The notes beneath the pieces are model-generated. The model saw only the letters and a program-made list of their open reading frames with translations, ran no database searches and was not told the DNA's origin. The translations under genes were made by a program, and so were the position numbers. A stretch of 64,000 bases of DNA from Bradyrhizobium ottawaense. GTDB taxonomy: Bacteria; Pseudomonadota; Alphaproteobacteria; Rhizobiales; Xanthobacteraceae. Numbering within the stretch: the stretch's first letter is position 1; each line of letters opens with the position of its first letter. The stretch covers positions 186,001-250,000 of the forward strand of contig NZ_CP029425.2 in assembly GCF_002278135.3 (NCBI RefSeq), in the 5' to 3' direction. This document shows positions 22,104-30,078 of this stretch, one piece after another.

Positions 22104-22331
22104 GTGGCGAAGCGCCCGACAGACCCCAACCAACTCGCCAAGAAAGTCATCGGTATAGCTACCGGCGAGGAAACAGACGATCATACAAGGGAGAAGGATC
22201 CGGCGGCGGTGGCTCTTGGCCGGCGCGGGGGTCTGAAGGGTGGGAAGGCCCGCGCGGCTAGTCTGTCGCCTGAGCAGCGAAGCGAGATCGCGAGGCGGGC
22301 CGCGCAATCTAGATGGCGGCGCGATTCTTAA
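22104..22331 (+). CDS. Small basic protein of the GRRGGLKGGKARA type, transposon passenger
   Basis: A 75-residue basic protein. It starts MAKRPTDPNQLAKKVIGIA and carries VALGRRGGLKGGKARAASL followed by RSEIARRAAQSRWRR. Proteins of this type are common in Bradyrhizobium and often found in accessory regions; the lysine/arginine- and glycine-rich pattern suggests nucleic-acid binding, but no function is established to my knowledge. I use the GTG at 22104, which has CAGGAGA 6-12 bases before it; an ATG at 22089 lies upstream of that ribosome site. It lies 73 bases inside the left end of the transposon. Confidence 0.75.
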   Translation: MAKRPTDPNQLAKKVIGIATGEETDDHTREKDPAAVALGRRGGLKGGKARAASLSPEQRSEIARRAAQSRWRRDS

Positions 22332-22443
22332 GAGTCTGGAAATAATCGCTTTTTGACTCTGGCGGCTAAATCATTGCGACTCCTAGCGGAATCGCGAAAG
22401 ACAGTTTGACTTCATGGGGGGAAAACAATATAAAAACAAACAA

Positions 22444-22630
22444 GGGGCGGATTTTTCCGCCCCCAGGTTGTCATGATATTCCAACCCTCGGTTGGAGACG
22501 GGTTGCAGCCCTCTCCATTTCTCTGCCGAAGCTCAGGTGGATAGACACGACTTCCTCGATCTTCTCCCGGCGGGACACCCCCGCTGGTTGGTTTCAGAGC
22601 CACACACGGCCACCCGAATCGGGTGGCCGT
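22444..22630 (+). ncRNA. Hairpin-rich stretch inside the transposon, candidate small RNA
   Basis: This gene-free part of the 415-base space between two passenger genes holds a perfect 8-bp hairpin (22444-22463), a bulged stem GGAGA-GGG/CCC-TCTCC (22494-22516), a weaker stem near 22568-22586, and a final 11-bp stem-loop (22606-22630). The density of stems suggests a structured RNA or paired terminators. No known RNA family was recognised. Confidence 0.3.
22606..22630 (+). terminator. Strong stem-loop
   Basis: ACGGCCACCCG and CGGGTGGCCGT form an 11-bp perfect stem with a 3-base loop, followed by TGTCGTTT. It could end transcription from the left passenger gene in either direction. Confidence 0.5.
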
Positions 22631-22746
22631 TGTCGTTTCCGACGCCAGTTCCTTACCATATCTCAGATACAATACAAAGCTCCTGTTGAAAGAATCTTCG
22701 CGGGCAGCTAATACGACCTGTATCAGAACACAGGAGGAACATACTC

Positions 22747-23241
22747 GTGGCCGACAGCGCGCTAGAGAATGCAGAGCGGCGGCGCGATGCTCTTGCCGGC
22801 GAAATCAATGCTCTCCAACAGGAGATCGAGACGAAACGCAAGGAATTGGAACGGGTTAAGCAGTTCATTTCTGACTATATGGCTTTTTCCTCCCCGACTG
22901 GCGAACTGCAATTCACGCTCAAGCCGCCGCCAGCGCCAGTAGCCAAGAAGGGCAAGCAAACGGCCAATCCGGATCGAAAAATCGTAGGGGATCATGTCGA
23001 GCGGCTGTTGCGGAAATTGGGGCATCCGATCCCGCGCGATGACTTGTTCATGGCCCTAAAGCTTGATGGCGTCGAGATCGTGGGCAAAGACGCACTGATG
23101 GTGCTCAGCACCATGATGTGGCGGATGCAGGAGCGGTTCGTCCGTATTCCTGGCAAGGGCTATTGGCTGAAATGGGAACCGTGCCCTGCCGTGGGCTACA
23201 TTCCGCCGCCAGCTCCGTTGATGCCACCAGACTACAAATAG
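22747..23241 (+). CDS. Unknown protein with N-terminal coiled coil, transposon passenger
   Basis: A 164-residue protein that I do not recognise. Residues 1-45 form a predicted coiled coil (ENAERRRDALAGEIN, QQEIETKRKELERVKQ). A proline-rich linker (PPPAPVAKKGKQ) follows, then a compact region from about 75 to 135 (IVGDHVERLLRKLGHPIPRDDLFMAL) that looks like a winged helix. The C-terminus is again proline-rich. The GTG start at 22747 has a strong AGGAGGA site. It lies 69 bases upstream of the transposase and could be a DNA-binding accessory or regulator; this is inference. Confidence 0.7.
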   Translation: MADSALENAERRRDALAGEINALQQEIETKRKELERVKQFISDYMAFSSPTGELQFTLKPPPAPVAKKGKQTANPDRKIVGDHVERLLRKLGHPIPRDDLFMALKLDGVEIVGKDALMVLSTMMWRMQERFVRIPGKGYWLKWEPCPAVGYIPPPAPLMPPDYK

Positions 23242-23310
23242 CTCCATACGAATATGGTTAATGGAATCTAATGCTTGACCGCTCAAGCATACGGCCGTAT
23301 ATTCCCTGCC

Positions 23311-24186
23311 ATGAACAAGCTCGACAAAGCCGAACGCGCGAAAATCCTCACGCTTCTCTGTGAAGGGATGAGCATCCGAGCCATCTCGCGCGTGACTGGA
23401 GCCGGCAAGAACACCATCCTTCGCTTGCTCATCGACGCCGGTCGCGCATCGGCAGGGTATCAGGACCGAGTTCTTCGGAACCTGCCCTGCAAGCGAGTGC
23501 AGGTTGATGAGGTCTGGTCTTTTGTGCGGGTGAAAAGCCGCAACGTCGCCAAGGCGAAGGTTGCTTCGGCTGACGCTGGCGATGTCTGGACTTGGACTGC
23601 GCTCTGCGCCGATACCAAGCTGCTGGCGAGCTTCTACGTTTCTGATCGCTCATACGGCGCCGCCAAGGAATTTATCGGCGATCTCAGCGAGCGCCTTTCG
23701 CACCGTATCCAACTGACGAGCGATGGCCATAAAGCTTACGTGCAGGCTGTTGTCGATGCCTTCGGCACCGACATCGACTATTCAATGTTGATAAAGAAGT
23801 ACGGACAGGACTACGGCGGGAGCGCGCCAGAGCGGCGGTATAGCCCCGCCGTGTGCATAGGCATCGAAAAAGATGCAATCATCGGAAGCCCTGACATGGC
23901 GCACGTCAGCACGTCCTTTGTGGAGCGCCAGAACTTGACGATGCGAATGTCAATGCGCCGCTTCACCCGCTTAACCAATGGCTTCTCTAAGAAAATCGAG
24001 AACCATGCTTGTGCAGTCGCATTGCACTCCATGTTCTACAACTTCGTTCGTGTCCATCAGACGCTTAAGACGACACCGGCAAAGGCTGCTGGCGTCACGC
24101 TGCGGGTCTGGACCATGGCGGACATGGTTGACATGATCGAGGCTTGGGAAGCGCGTGAGGCGCGTCAAATACGGCTAGCCGCATAG
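23311..24186 (+). CDS. IS1-family-like DDE transposase
   Basis: A 291-residue single-frame transposase. A helix-turn-helix region covers about residues 8-42 (ILTLLCEGMSIRAISRVTGA). The catalytic triad is visible as Asp66 in VQVDEVWSFV, Asp138 in LTSDGHKAY and Glu205 in FVERQNLTMRM. The sequence after Glu205, RRFTRLTNGFSKKIENH, is the typical IS1-type tail. Classical IS1 uses two frames with a frameshift; here it is one intact frame. The ATG at 23311 is chosen because the HTH then lies at the N-terminus. It is followed by a strong terminator. Confidence 0.9.
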   Translation: MNKLDKAERAKILTLLCEGMSIRAISRVTGAGKNTILRLLIDAGRASAGYQDRVLRNLPCKRVQVDEVWSFVRVKSRNVAKAKVASADAGDVWTWTALCADTKLLASFYVSDRSYGAAKEFIGDLSERLSHRIQLTSDGHKAYVQAVVDAFGTDIDYSMLIKKYGQDYGGSAPERRYSPAVCIGIEKDAIIGSPDMAHVSTSFVERQNLTMRMSMRRFTRLTNGFSKKIENHACAVALHSMFYNFVRVHQTLKTTPAKAAGVTLRVWTMADMVDMIEAWEAREARQIRLAA

Positions 24187-24218
24187 AAAAAGCCCCACCC
24201 GTTAGGGTGAGGCTTTTT
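24187..24218 (+). terminator. Rho-independent terminator after the transposase
   Basis: AAAAAGCCCCACCC and GGGTGAGGCTTTTT pair around a GTTA loop, with T-run on the right and A-run on the left, so it can work on both strands and may also serve the oppositely oriented toxin gene. Confidence 0.85.
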
Positions 24219-24330
24219 GTTTGGGGCCGGTATGCGCCTCGCCGTAAGAAGGCAACACCCTCGCCCCGACAGGTCCCCGAAGGGATAGACCTACAATATG
24301 TCCCCACGAAACTAATTTTTCAATAAGGAA

Positions 24331-24729
24331 CTAGGGGAACCCCAAGGCGTGTTTTAGTCCCTCTTCAACCTTTTTTAGATCGTTCGCATCTAGCGACTCT
24401 CCTGAATAGTTCCCGTGACCTATGAAAACACGGGTTAATCTGGAGTGCGAAACGTTCATTATTGCGGTGCAAACCGCCCAGGTATCCACGGTCAGGGTCT
24501 CATACTTTCCGGCAGCGAAAGGAACGTCAGCCGGGGTAGCGGCGTGGGGCGCAGTCGCGGAAAATGGCACGACCAAACATCGGCCCGGACCAGCTCCGTG
24601 GCGATGATTATAAGACCGAGGCGAAACGACGACCGCCCGTCTAACCTTGTCTATCTCCGGCGAAACTCTCGCCATGTCATAATCACAAATCAGAATGCGG
24701 CCCCGTTCGGGCACAAAATTTATAGGCAT
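24331..24729 (-). CDS. PemK/MazF-family-like toxin (endoribonuclease type), transposon passenger
   Basis: A 132-residue protein matching the PemK/MazF pattern: PERGRILICDYDMA at residues 7-20, a KxRRAVVVS strand near 28-36, CLVVPFSAT near 50-58, and the block VDTWAVCTAIMNVSHSRLTRV near 81-101. Such proteins usually cut mRNA and are held in check by an adjacent antitoxin. No antitoxin-like gene overlaps it: upstream are only 58 bases and the right inverted repeat. Its ATG at 24729 has GGGGGAA before it, and TTGCGT-N18-GATACT on the reverse strand may be its promoter. Confidence 0.72.
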   Translation of the reverse strand: MPINFVPERGRILICDYDMARVSPEIDKVRRAVVVSPRSYNHRHGAGPGRCLVVPFSATAPHAATPADVPFAAGKYETLTVDTWAVCTAIMNVSHSRLTRVFIGHGNYSGESLDANDLKKVEEGLKHALGFP

Positions 24730-24787
24730 ACGATTCCCCCGCGAGCGGAGTATCGGTTGTGCTACCCTCCAAACGCAAGCCTACGTT

Positions 24788-24813
24788 CGTCACAATTGAA
24801 CGGACCCATTACC
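24788..24813 (-). repeat. Right terminal inverted repeat of the transposon
   Basis: This is the exact reverse complement of 22005-22030 over 26 bases. Confidence 0.9.
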
Positions 24814-24821
24814 GGAGAAGG
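24814..24821. repeat. Target-site duplication, right copy (GGAGAAGG)
   Basis: Identical to the 8 bases at 21997-22004 immediately outside the left end. The comM start lies 49 bases further on. Confidence 0.85.
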
Positions 24822-24870
24822 TCCGTCTCTGCTACCCCTAATTGTGCGAGAGGGGCAGGCTGGTTTGAGC

Positions 24871-26409
24871 ATGGTTCAGCGGGTTTCCACCGTCGCCTTC
24901 GAGGGGATCGAGGCCCGTGCGGTCGACGTGCAGGTGCAGGTCGCGCCGGGCCTGCCGGCATTTGCCATCGTCGGCCTGCCGGACAAGGCGGTGTCGGAGG
25001 CGCGCGAGCGGGTGCGCTCGGCGCTGATCGCCTCAGGGTTGGCGCTGCCGGCGCGGCGGATCATCGTCAACCTGGCGCCGGCCGACCTCCCGAAGGAAGG
25101 CAGCCATTACGACCTGCCGATTGCACTAGGCTTGATGGCGGCGATCGGCGCGATCCCGCCGGATGCGCTGACCGGCTTCACCGTGCTCGGCGAGCTCGGC
25201 CTCGACGGCTCGATCGCGCCCGTGGCCGGCGTTCTTCCCGCCGCGTTCGGCGCCAATATGCGCGAGGAAGGGCTGATCTGCCCGGCCTCGTGCGGCTCCG
25301 AAGCGGCATGGGCGAGCCCGGACATCCAGATCATCGCGGCGAGCTCGCTGATCCAGATCGCCAATCACTTCAAGGGCACCCAGGTGCTGTCGCGGCCGTC
25401 ACCGAAGGTGCATGAGCCCGCCGCCTCCACGCTCGACCTGCGCGACATCAAGGGCCAGGAAAGCGCCAAGCGCGCGCTGGAGATCGCGGCCGCCGGCGGG
25501 CATCATTTGCTCATGATCGGGGCGCCCGGCGCCGGCAAATCGATGCTCGCGGCGCGCCTGCCCTCGATCCTGCCGCCGCTGTCACCGAGCGAACTGCTCG
25601 AGGTCTCGATGATCGCCTCCGTTGCCGGCGAAATCGAGGGCGGCGCGCTGACGGCCAAGCGGCCGTTCCGCTCGCCGCATCATTCCGCGAGCATGGCCGC
25701 GCTCACCGGCGGCGGCATGCGCGCAAAGCCCGGCGAGATCTCGCTGGCACATCAGGGCGTGCTGTTCCTCGACGAATTGCCGGAGTTCGATCCGCGCGTG
25801 CTGGATTCGCTCCGGCAGCCGCTGGAGAACGGCGAGGTCGCGGTGTCGCGCGCCAATCATCGCGTCACTTACCCTGCCCGCTTCATGCTGGTCGCGGCGA
25901 TGAATCCGTGCCGCTGCGGCAACGCGTTCGAGCCGGGCTATGCCTGCAAGCGCGGCCGCGTCGACCGCTGCACCGGCGACTACCAGGCGCGCATCTCCGG
26001 CCCGCTGATGGACCGTATCGACCTGCGCATCGAAGTTCCTGCCGTGACCGCAGCCGACTTGATCCTGCCGCCCCCGGCGGAAGGCTCCGCCGAAGTCGCC
26101 GCCCGCGTGGCGGCAGCGCGCGACATCCAGCTCGCGCGTTATGCCGATGCCGGCCTGCCCCGTGTCCGCACCAATGCCGAGGCTCCTGCCTCTGTGCTGG
26201 AGGAGATCGCAAAGCCGGACGCGCAGGGCCAGAAGCTGCTGCGCGACGCCGCCGAGACCATGCGGCTGTCGGCGCGCGGCTATCACCGCGTGCTGCGGGT
26301 GGCGCGCACGCTGGCGGACCTCGATCGCGCCGACAAGATCGGCCGGCTGCATCTCGCCGAAGCGCTGTCCTACCGCGCACTCGCGGAGGATGTGCGCCAG
26401 ATGGCTTGA
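24871..26409 (+). CDS. comM: ComM/YifB-family Mg-chelatase-like AAA+ ATPase
   Basis: A 512-residue YifB/ComM protein, a hexameric helicase-like ATPase that promotes branch migration during natural transformation in other bacteria. The N-terminal Lon-like domain reads MVQRVSTVAFEGIEARAVDV and GLPAFAIVGLPDKAVSEARERV. Walker A is IGAPGAGKSML near 216, Walker B VLFLDELPEF near 299, and a four-Cys zinc block (NPCRCGNAFEPGYACKRG) follows near 347. I use the ATG at 24871; longer frames reach into the transposon. The transposon has separated the gene from its original upstream DNA. Confidence 0.95.
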   Translation: MVQRVSTVAFEGIEARAVDVQVQVAPGLPAFAIVGLPDKAVSEARERVRSALIASGLALPARRIIVNLAPADLPKEGSHYDLPIALGLMAAIGAIPPDALTGFTVLGELGLDGSIAPVAGVLPAAFGANMREEGLICPASCGSEAAWASPDIQIIAASSLIQIANHFKGTQVLSRPSPKVHEPAASTLDLRDIKGQESAKRALEIAAAGGHHLLMIGAPGAGKSMLAARLPSILPPLSPSELLEVSMIASVAGEIEGGALTAKRPFRSPHHSASMAALTGGGMRAKPGEISLAHQGVLFLDELPEFDPRVLDSLRQPLENGEVAVSRANHRVTYPARFMLVAAMNPCRCGNAFEPGYACKRGRVDRCTGDYQARISGPLMDRIDLRIEVPAVTAADLILPPPAEGSAEVAARVAAARDIQLARYADAGLPRVRTNAEAPASVLEEIAKPDAQGQKLLRDAAETMRLSARGYHRVLRVARTLADLDRADKIGRLHLAEALSYRALAEDVRQMA

Positions 26410-26506
26410 TCATTCCGCGCATCAACCCGGCGGTAACGAGTTTCCTTTACGCTCTGCAAACCATAAGGCCCAATGAGTTCCCCGGGGCCTCGGCGAGTAG
26501 AGTGTC

Positions 26507-26980
26507 ATGTTGCGTTTCAAGATCCTGGCCTCGGTTGTTCCCTTGTTGGCGGCTGCGGTGTTCGCCCGCGCGGAGATCGGATCGGTCTCGCATCCCTGCA
26601 TCGCCCTCGGCGAAACCTCGGTCGAGCTCACCTCCCTGTTCTGGACCGCCGGCGTCCATGTCGCCTTCACCGAAGATCCCGCCCGGGCCACGGTGCGGGT
26701 TCAGATCACCGACGATGCCGATACTGCGGACTTCGCCGTGGTCGACGACGGTCTCGGTTCCGAGCCGGATTCCTGTCAGGCCAATCCCTCGACGCGCCTC
26801 GTCTCGATTGCCGCTCAGCCCGTCGATGGCGGCCAGGTGATCTATCTCTCCACCGAAGGGCCGGCGGATTACCGCATCTATGTGCGCTCGAAGTCGTTCT
26901 CGCAGCGCGAGGCCGCGGCGCTGATCGTCGGCGCCCATGGCGGCCATCGCCCGCTCCCGCTCCAGGCCGCCTCGCTCTGA
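26507..26980 (+). CDS. Small exported protein of unknown function
   Basis: A 157-residue protein with a signal peptide (KILASVVPLLAAAVFARA) and probable cleavage near residue 22. Two Cys residues (HPCIALG and PDSCQAN) could form a disulphide. The mature part is mostly beta with many Val and Asp. I recognise no family. The ATG at 26507 gives the signal. It lies between comM and a hybrid histidine kinase, on the same strand as both, 97 bases after comM. Confidence 0.72.
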   Translation: MLRFKILASVVPLLAAAVFARAEIGSVSHPCIALGETSVELTSLFWTAGVHVAFTEDPARATVRVQITDDADTADFAVVDDGLGSEPDSCQANPSTRLVSIAAQPVDGGQVIYLSTEGPADYRIYVRSKSFSQREAAALIVGAHGGHRPLPLQAASL

Positions 26981-27100
26981 GCCATTAACACTTGGTCAAC
27001 CCTGTTTGGAGGCAGCGCCAAAGCCTCAAGCTGTTCGCAAGGTCGGCGCGACATCGTCGCAGACGGCGGGTGGCGGTATTTCGAAGAAGAGTCGGGGTCG

Positions 27101-29344
27101 GTGGCGATGGGTCGGACGTTCCGGATCAAGGTGCGCATGCGCCGCTTCAGGCGACAGCATCCCCGCATCGCTTTCGCGATCCGCTCTTTCATGATCTTCT
27201 CGGCGACCTTCGGCGGCGCCTATGGCTTCGTGTCCGGCAGCCGGTCCGAGAACTCCGGCTACGATCCCCACACCTTTGCGATCGGCGCGAGCTTCCTGTT
27301 CGCGCTCGCCTGCCTCGGCCTTGCGACGCTGAGCATGCGCCTGCGTTTCGTGAACAAGCGACTGCGTAGCCTCGCAGCCCACAACGAGGCGCTGATCGAC
27401 CGCAATTGGGAGCTGAAGGAGGCGGAAGAACGCGCCCGCAGCCTGTTCGAGCAGCAGGGCGACCTCATCGTGCTGCGCGCTACCGATGGCCGCATCACCT
27501 TTGCCAACGAAGCCTATTGCGCGCTCGCAGGACAGGCGCGCAGCGCGCTGGTCGGCACGCGCTTCGATTTCGACGTGCTGGAGCAGGGTGACAGCGCCCG
27601 CGAGAGCAGCGGCACACGCATCCACGACCAGAAGATCGCAACCCCGCTCGGCGCGCGCTGGATCGCCTGGCGCGAAGGCTATGTCCGCCTCGATGCCGGA
27701 CAGCCCGCCGAATTGCAGAGCGTGGGACGCGACGTCACCGACCGCACCGAGACCGAACGCGCTCTGTCCGACGCGCGCGACCAGGCCGACGCCGCCAACC
27801 GCGCCAAATCGCGCTTCCTCGCGATGGCCTCGCACGAAATCCGCACCCCCCTGAACGGCATCATCGGCATGGGCGGCCTCCTGCTCGACACCAATCTGAC
27901 GCCGGAGCAGGCGACCTATGCCAAGGCGGTGAAAACCTCGGGCGAAGCCTTGATGGCGCTGATAGAGGAGCTGCTCGACTATTCCAAGATCGAGGCTGGC
28001 AAGCTTGATCTGGAGCAGCGTCCCTTCGCGCTCTCGACCCTGGTCGAGGAGATCACCGAGCTGCTCGCGCCCCGCGCGCAGGCCAAGGCGCTCGAGATCG
28101 CCGCCTATGTCGACGAGCGCCTGCCGCTGGAGGTGGTCGGTGATGCCGCGCGGCTGCGCCAGGTGCTGCTCAACCTCGCCGGCAACGCCATCAAGTTCAC
28201 CGCGAGCGGTGGCGTCGCGCTGATCGTCGAGCCCGGCATCTGGCCGAACGAGATCAGCTTCCTGGTCCGCGACACCGGCATCGGCATTGCGCCGGAGGCG
28301 CAGCAGCGCATCTTCCGCGAATTCGAGCAGGCCGACGAGCGCGTCGCCCGCACCTATGGCGGCACCGGGCTCGGCCTTTCCATCAGCGAGCGCATCGTCA
28401 AGCGCATGGGCGGCCGGATCACGCTCGCGAGCGAGCCGGGCAAAGGCTCGACCTTCGAGATCGCGGTGCCGCTTCCGCCGTCGCAAGCCAGCGCGGGACA
28501 GACGGCCTTTCCAAGTCCCGACCTCACCGGCAAGTCGATGCTCCTCGTCGCCGACGGCATCGAGGCCTCGCTGATCGCGCGGCGCCTCGAGCGCTGGGGT
28601 GGCCAGACCTGCATGATTACGGATGCCGCGGTCGCCGAAGCGCTGCTGCCGGAACGCTCATGGCACGCGGTGCTGATCGATCGTGCGATCGGCCCTGCCG
28701 CGGCCGACCAGCTGGGCGAAATGGCCCGCGCGCATGCGTTGCAGCGCCTCGTGCTGCTGACCTCTGGCTCGCGCCACGAAAAGCTGTCCCCGGCCTTCAC
28801 CGGTTTTCTGGTGAAGCCACTGCGGGCGGCCTCGCTCGCCGCGCGCCTTGCGATGACACCGGAGGTGGCCTCGCCCGATCTGGCGCCGGAACCACCGGCG
28901 GAAGCTGCCGGCGCGACGCCGGCCAAAGGAGCGACCAAGGCCCTGTCGATCCTCGTCGCCGAGGACAACGAGATCAACGCGCTGTTGATGCGCTCGCTGC
29001 TGACGAAGCTCGGCCATCGCGTCGTCATCGCCGTCCACGGCGAGGCCGCGCTGGAGTCCTGGCTCGCCGCTTCATCGGCCGGCACGCCCTATGATCTCGT
29101 GCTGATGGACATCCAGATGCCGCAGCTCGACGGCATCGAGGCGACGAAGCGAATCCGAACGCATGAGGCGGCGACCGGCGGCCACCACACGCCGATCCTT
29201 GCGCTCACCGCCAATACGCTGGTGGAGGATCGCTATGCCTGCTTCGAAGCGGGCATGAACGGATTCCTGATCAAGCCGCTCGATCGCGACAAGCTGGACG
29301 AAGCGCTGGCAGGGCTGGCGGCGTCACGGCGGCTGGCAGTCTGA
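27101..29344 (+). CDS. Membrane hybrid sensor histidine kinase with response regulator domains
   Basis: A 747-residue hybrid kinase. Two membrane segments lie at about residues 25-45 and 58-80, then a PAS-like sensor domain (about 110-225), a HisKA domain with SHEIRTPLNG (His about 245), and an ATPase domain with NLAGNAIKFT, DTGIGI and GGTGLGLS. A degenerate receiver region (about 465-585) and a full C-terminal receiver follow (EDNEINALLM near 621, phospho-acceptor in LVLMDIQMP near 669). A phosphorelay to an unlinked partner is likely. The start is either GTG at 27101 or ATG at 27107. The input signal is unknown. Confidence 0.93.
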   Translation: MAMGRTFRIKVRMRRFRRQHPRIAFAIRSFMIFSATFGGAYGFVSGSRSENSGYDPHTFAIGASFLFALACLGLATLSMRLRFVNKRLRSLAAHNEALIDRNWELKEAEERARSLFEQQGDLIVLRATDGRITFANEAYCALAGQARSALVGTRFDFDVLEQGDSARESSGTRIHDQKIATPLGARWIAWREGYVRLDAGQPAELQSVGRDVTDRTETERALSDARDQADAANRAKSRFLAMASHEIRTPLNGIIGMGGLLLDTNLTPEQATYAKAVKTSGEALMALIEELLDYSKIEAGKLDLEQRPFALSTLVEEITELLAPRAQAKALEIAAYVDERLPLEVVGDAARLRQVLLNLAGNAIKFTASGGVALIVEPGIWPNEISFLVRDTGIGIAPEAQQRIFREFEQADERVARTYGGTGLGLSISERIVKRMGGRITLASEPGKGSTFEIAVPLPPSQASAGQTAFPSPDLTGKSMLLVADGIEASLIARRLERWGGQTCMITDAAVAEALLPERSWHAVLIDRAIGPAAADQLGEMARAHALQRLVLLTSGSRHEKLSPAFTGFLVKPLRAASLAARLAMTPEVASPDLAPEPPAEAAGATPAKGATKALSILVAEDNEINALLMRSLLTKLGHRVVIAVHGEAALESWLAASSAGTPYDLVLMDIQMPQLDGIEATKRIRTHEAATGGHHTPILALTANTLVEDRYACFEAGMNGFLIKPLDRDKLDEALAGLAASRRLAV

Positions 29345-29448
29345 TCGAAAACCTCACGGGAACCTCATCCCATCTGGCAATCGACAATTGAAATCGACCG
29401 CGTTGCGCGTCACCATCCTCCGGGGGGCATTGCAGGAGGGTTTCGCGC

Positions 29449-30078
29449 ATGAACGTGCTGTGCCGCCTCGTACTTACTGTCCTTCTCGCTGGATTTTCCC
29501 GATACGCCGCGGCCGATACGCCGGAGCTCATCGCCGCGCTCAAGCAAGGCGGCTACGTGCTGATCTTTCGGCACACCGCCACCGATGACAACCAAAAGGA
29601 CGTCTACCCCTTCAAGTTCGACGACATGAGCGCCCAGCGTCAGCTCAGCGAAAAGGGCAGGGACATGGCGCTCCAGATCGGGGCAGCGGTCAAGGACCTC
29701 GCGATCCCGATCGGCGATGTCTACACCAGCCGGCTCAACCGTGCGATCGAGGCCGGCAAGCTGATCTCCGGCCGCGAGGTCAAGCCGGTCGACGCGTTGA
29801 CGGACAGCAGCAACGCCAGCGCATCGGGAATGGCAAACCCCACCGGCGCCAATGCAAAGGCCGGGCAGGCCGTGCGCAAGCTCGTCGACGCGCCGCCGAA
29901 GGCAGGCAGCAACAATTTCCTGGTCACCCACAAGACGAACATCGCCGATGCCTTCGGGAAGGAGGCCGGCGACGTCGGGGAAGGCGAGGCCTTCGTTTAC
30001 AAGGCCGGCAGCTCGGGCCCCGCCACCTTTGCCGGACGCCTCAAGCCTGCAGATTGGAGCGCCAAAGCCGGCAAGTGA
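29449..30078 (+). CDS. Exported histidine-phosphatase-superfamily protein
   Basis: A 209-residue member of the histidine phosphatase (PGAM-like) superfamily with a signal peptide (CRLVLTVLLAGFSRYAAA). The catalytic motif reads VLIFRHTATD near 37-46, with RHT instead of the common RHG. YTSRLNRAIEAG near 95 supplies the second Arg, and LVTHKTNI near 162 the second His. The key Arg and His residues are present, so activity is plausible; substrate unknown. A GCAGGAGGG ribosome site precedes the ATG at 29449. Confidence 0.82.
   Translation: MNVLCRLVLTVLLAGFSRYAAADTPELIAALKQGGYVLIFRHTATDDNQKDVYPFKFDDMSAQRQLSEKGRDMALQIGAAVKDLAIPIGDVYTSRLNRAIEAGKLISGREVKPVDALTDSSNASASGMANPTGANAKAGQAVRKLVDAPPKAGSNNFLVTHKTNIADAFGKEAGDVGEGEAFVYKAGSSGPATFAGRLKPADWSAKAGK

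Larger units (their letters stand above)
22005..24813 (+). mobile_element. IS1-family-like transposon with passenger genes (2809 bp)
   Basis: The boundaries are given by perfect 26-bp terminal inverted repeats (22005-22030 and 24788-24813, starting GGTAATGGGTCC) and an 8-bp direct duplication outside them. An opening GGT-AATG is reminiscent of IS1 ends (GGTGATG), and IS1 elements make 8-9 bp duplications. Inside are, left to right: a GRRGG small protein, a hairpin-rich spacer, an unknown coiled-coil protein, a single-ORF DDE transposase and, on the opposite strand, a PemK/MazF-like toxin. The element lies between the pilZ and comM genes. Intact ends and transposase suggest recent insertion. 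Confidence 0.88.

Noticed and set aside
22406..22711. A 101-residue open frame in the transposon spacer
   Set aside because: It runs across several hairpins, lacks a ribosome site and a recognisable composition; a non-coding reading is simpler.
24445..24870. Possible 142-residue extension of comM
   Set aside because: The extension is antisense to the PemK-like gene and crosses the transposon end; the conserved ComM start MVQRVSTVAFEG is at 24871.
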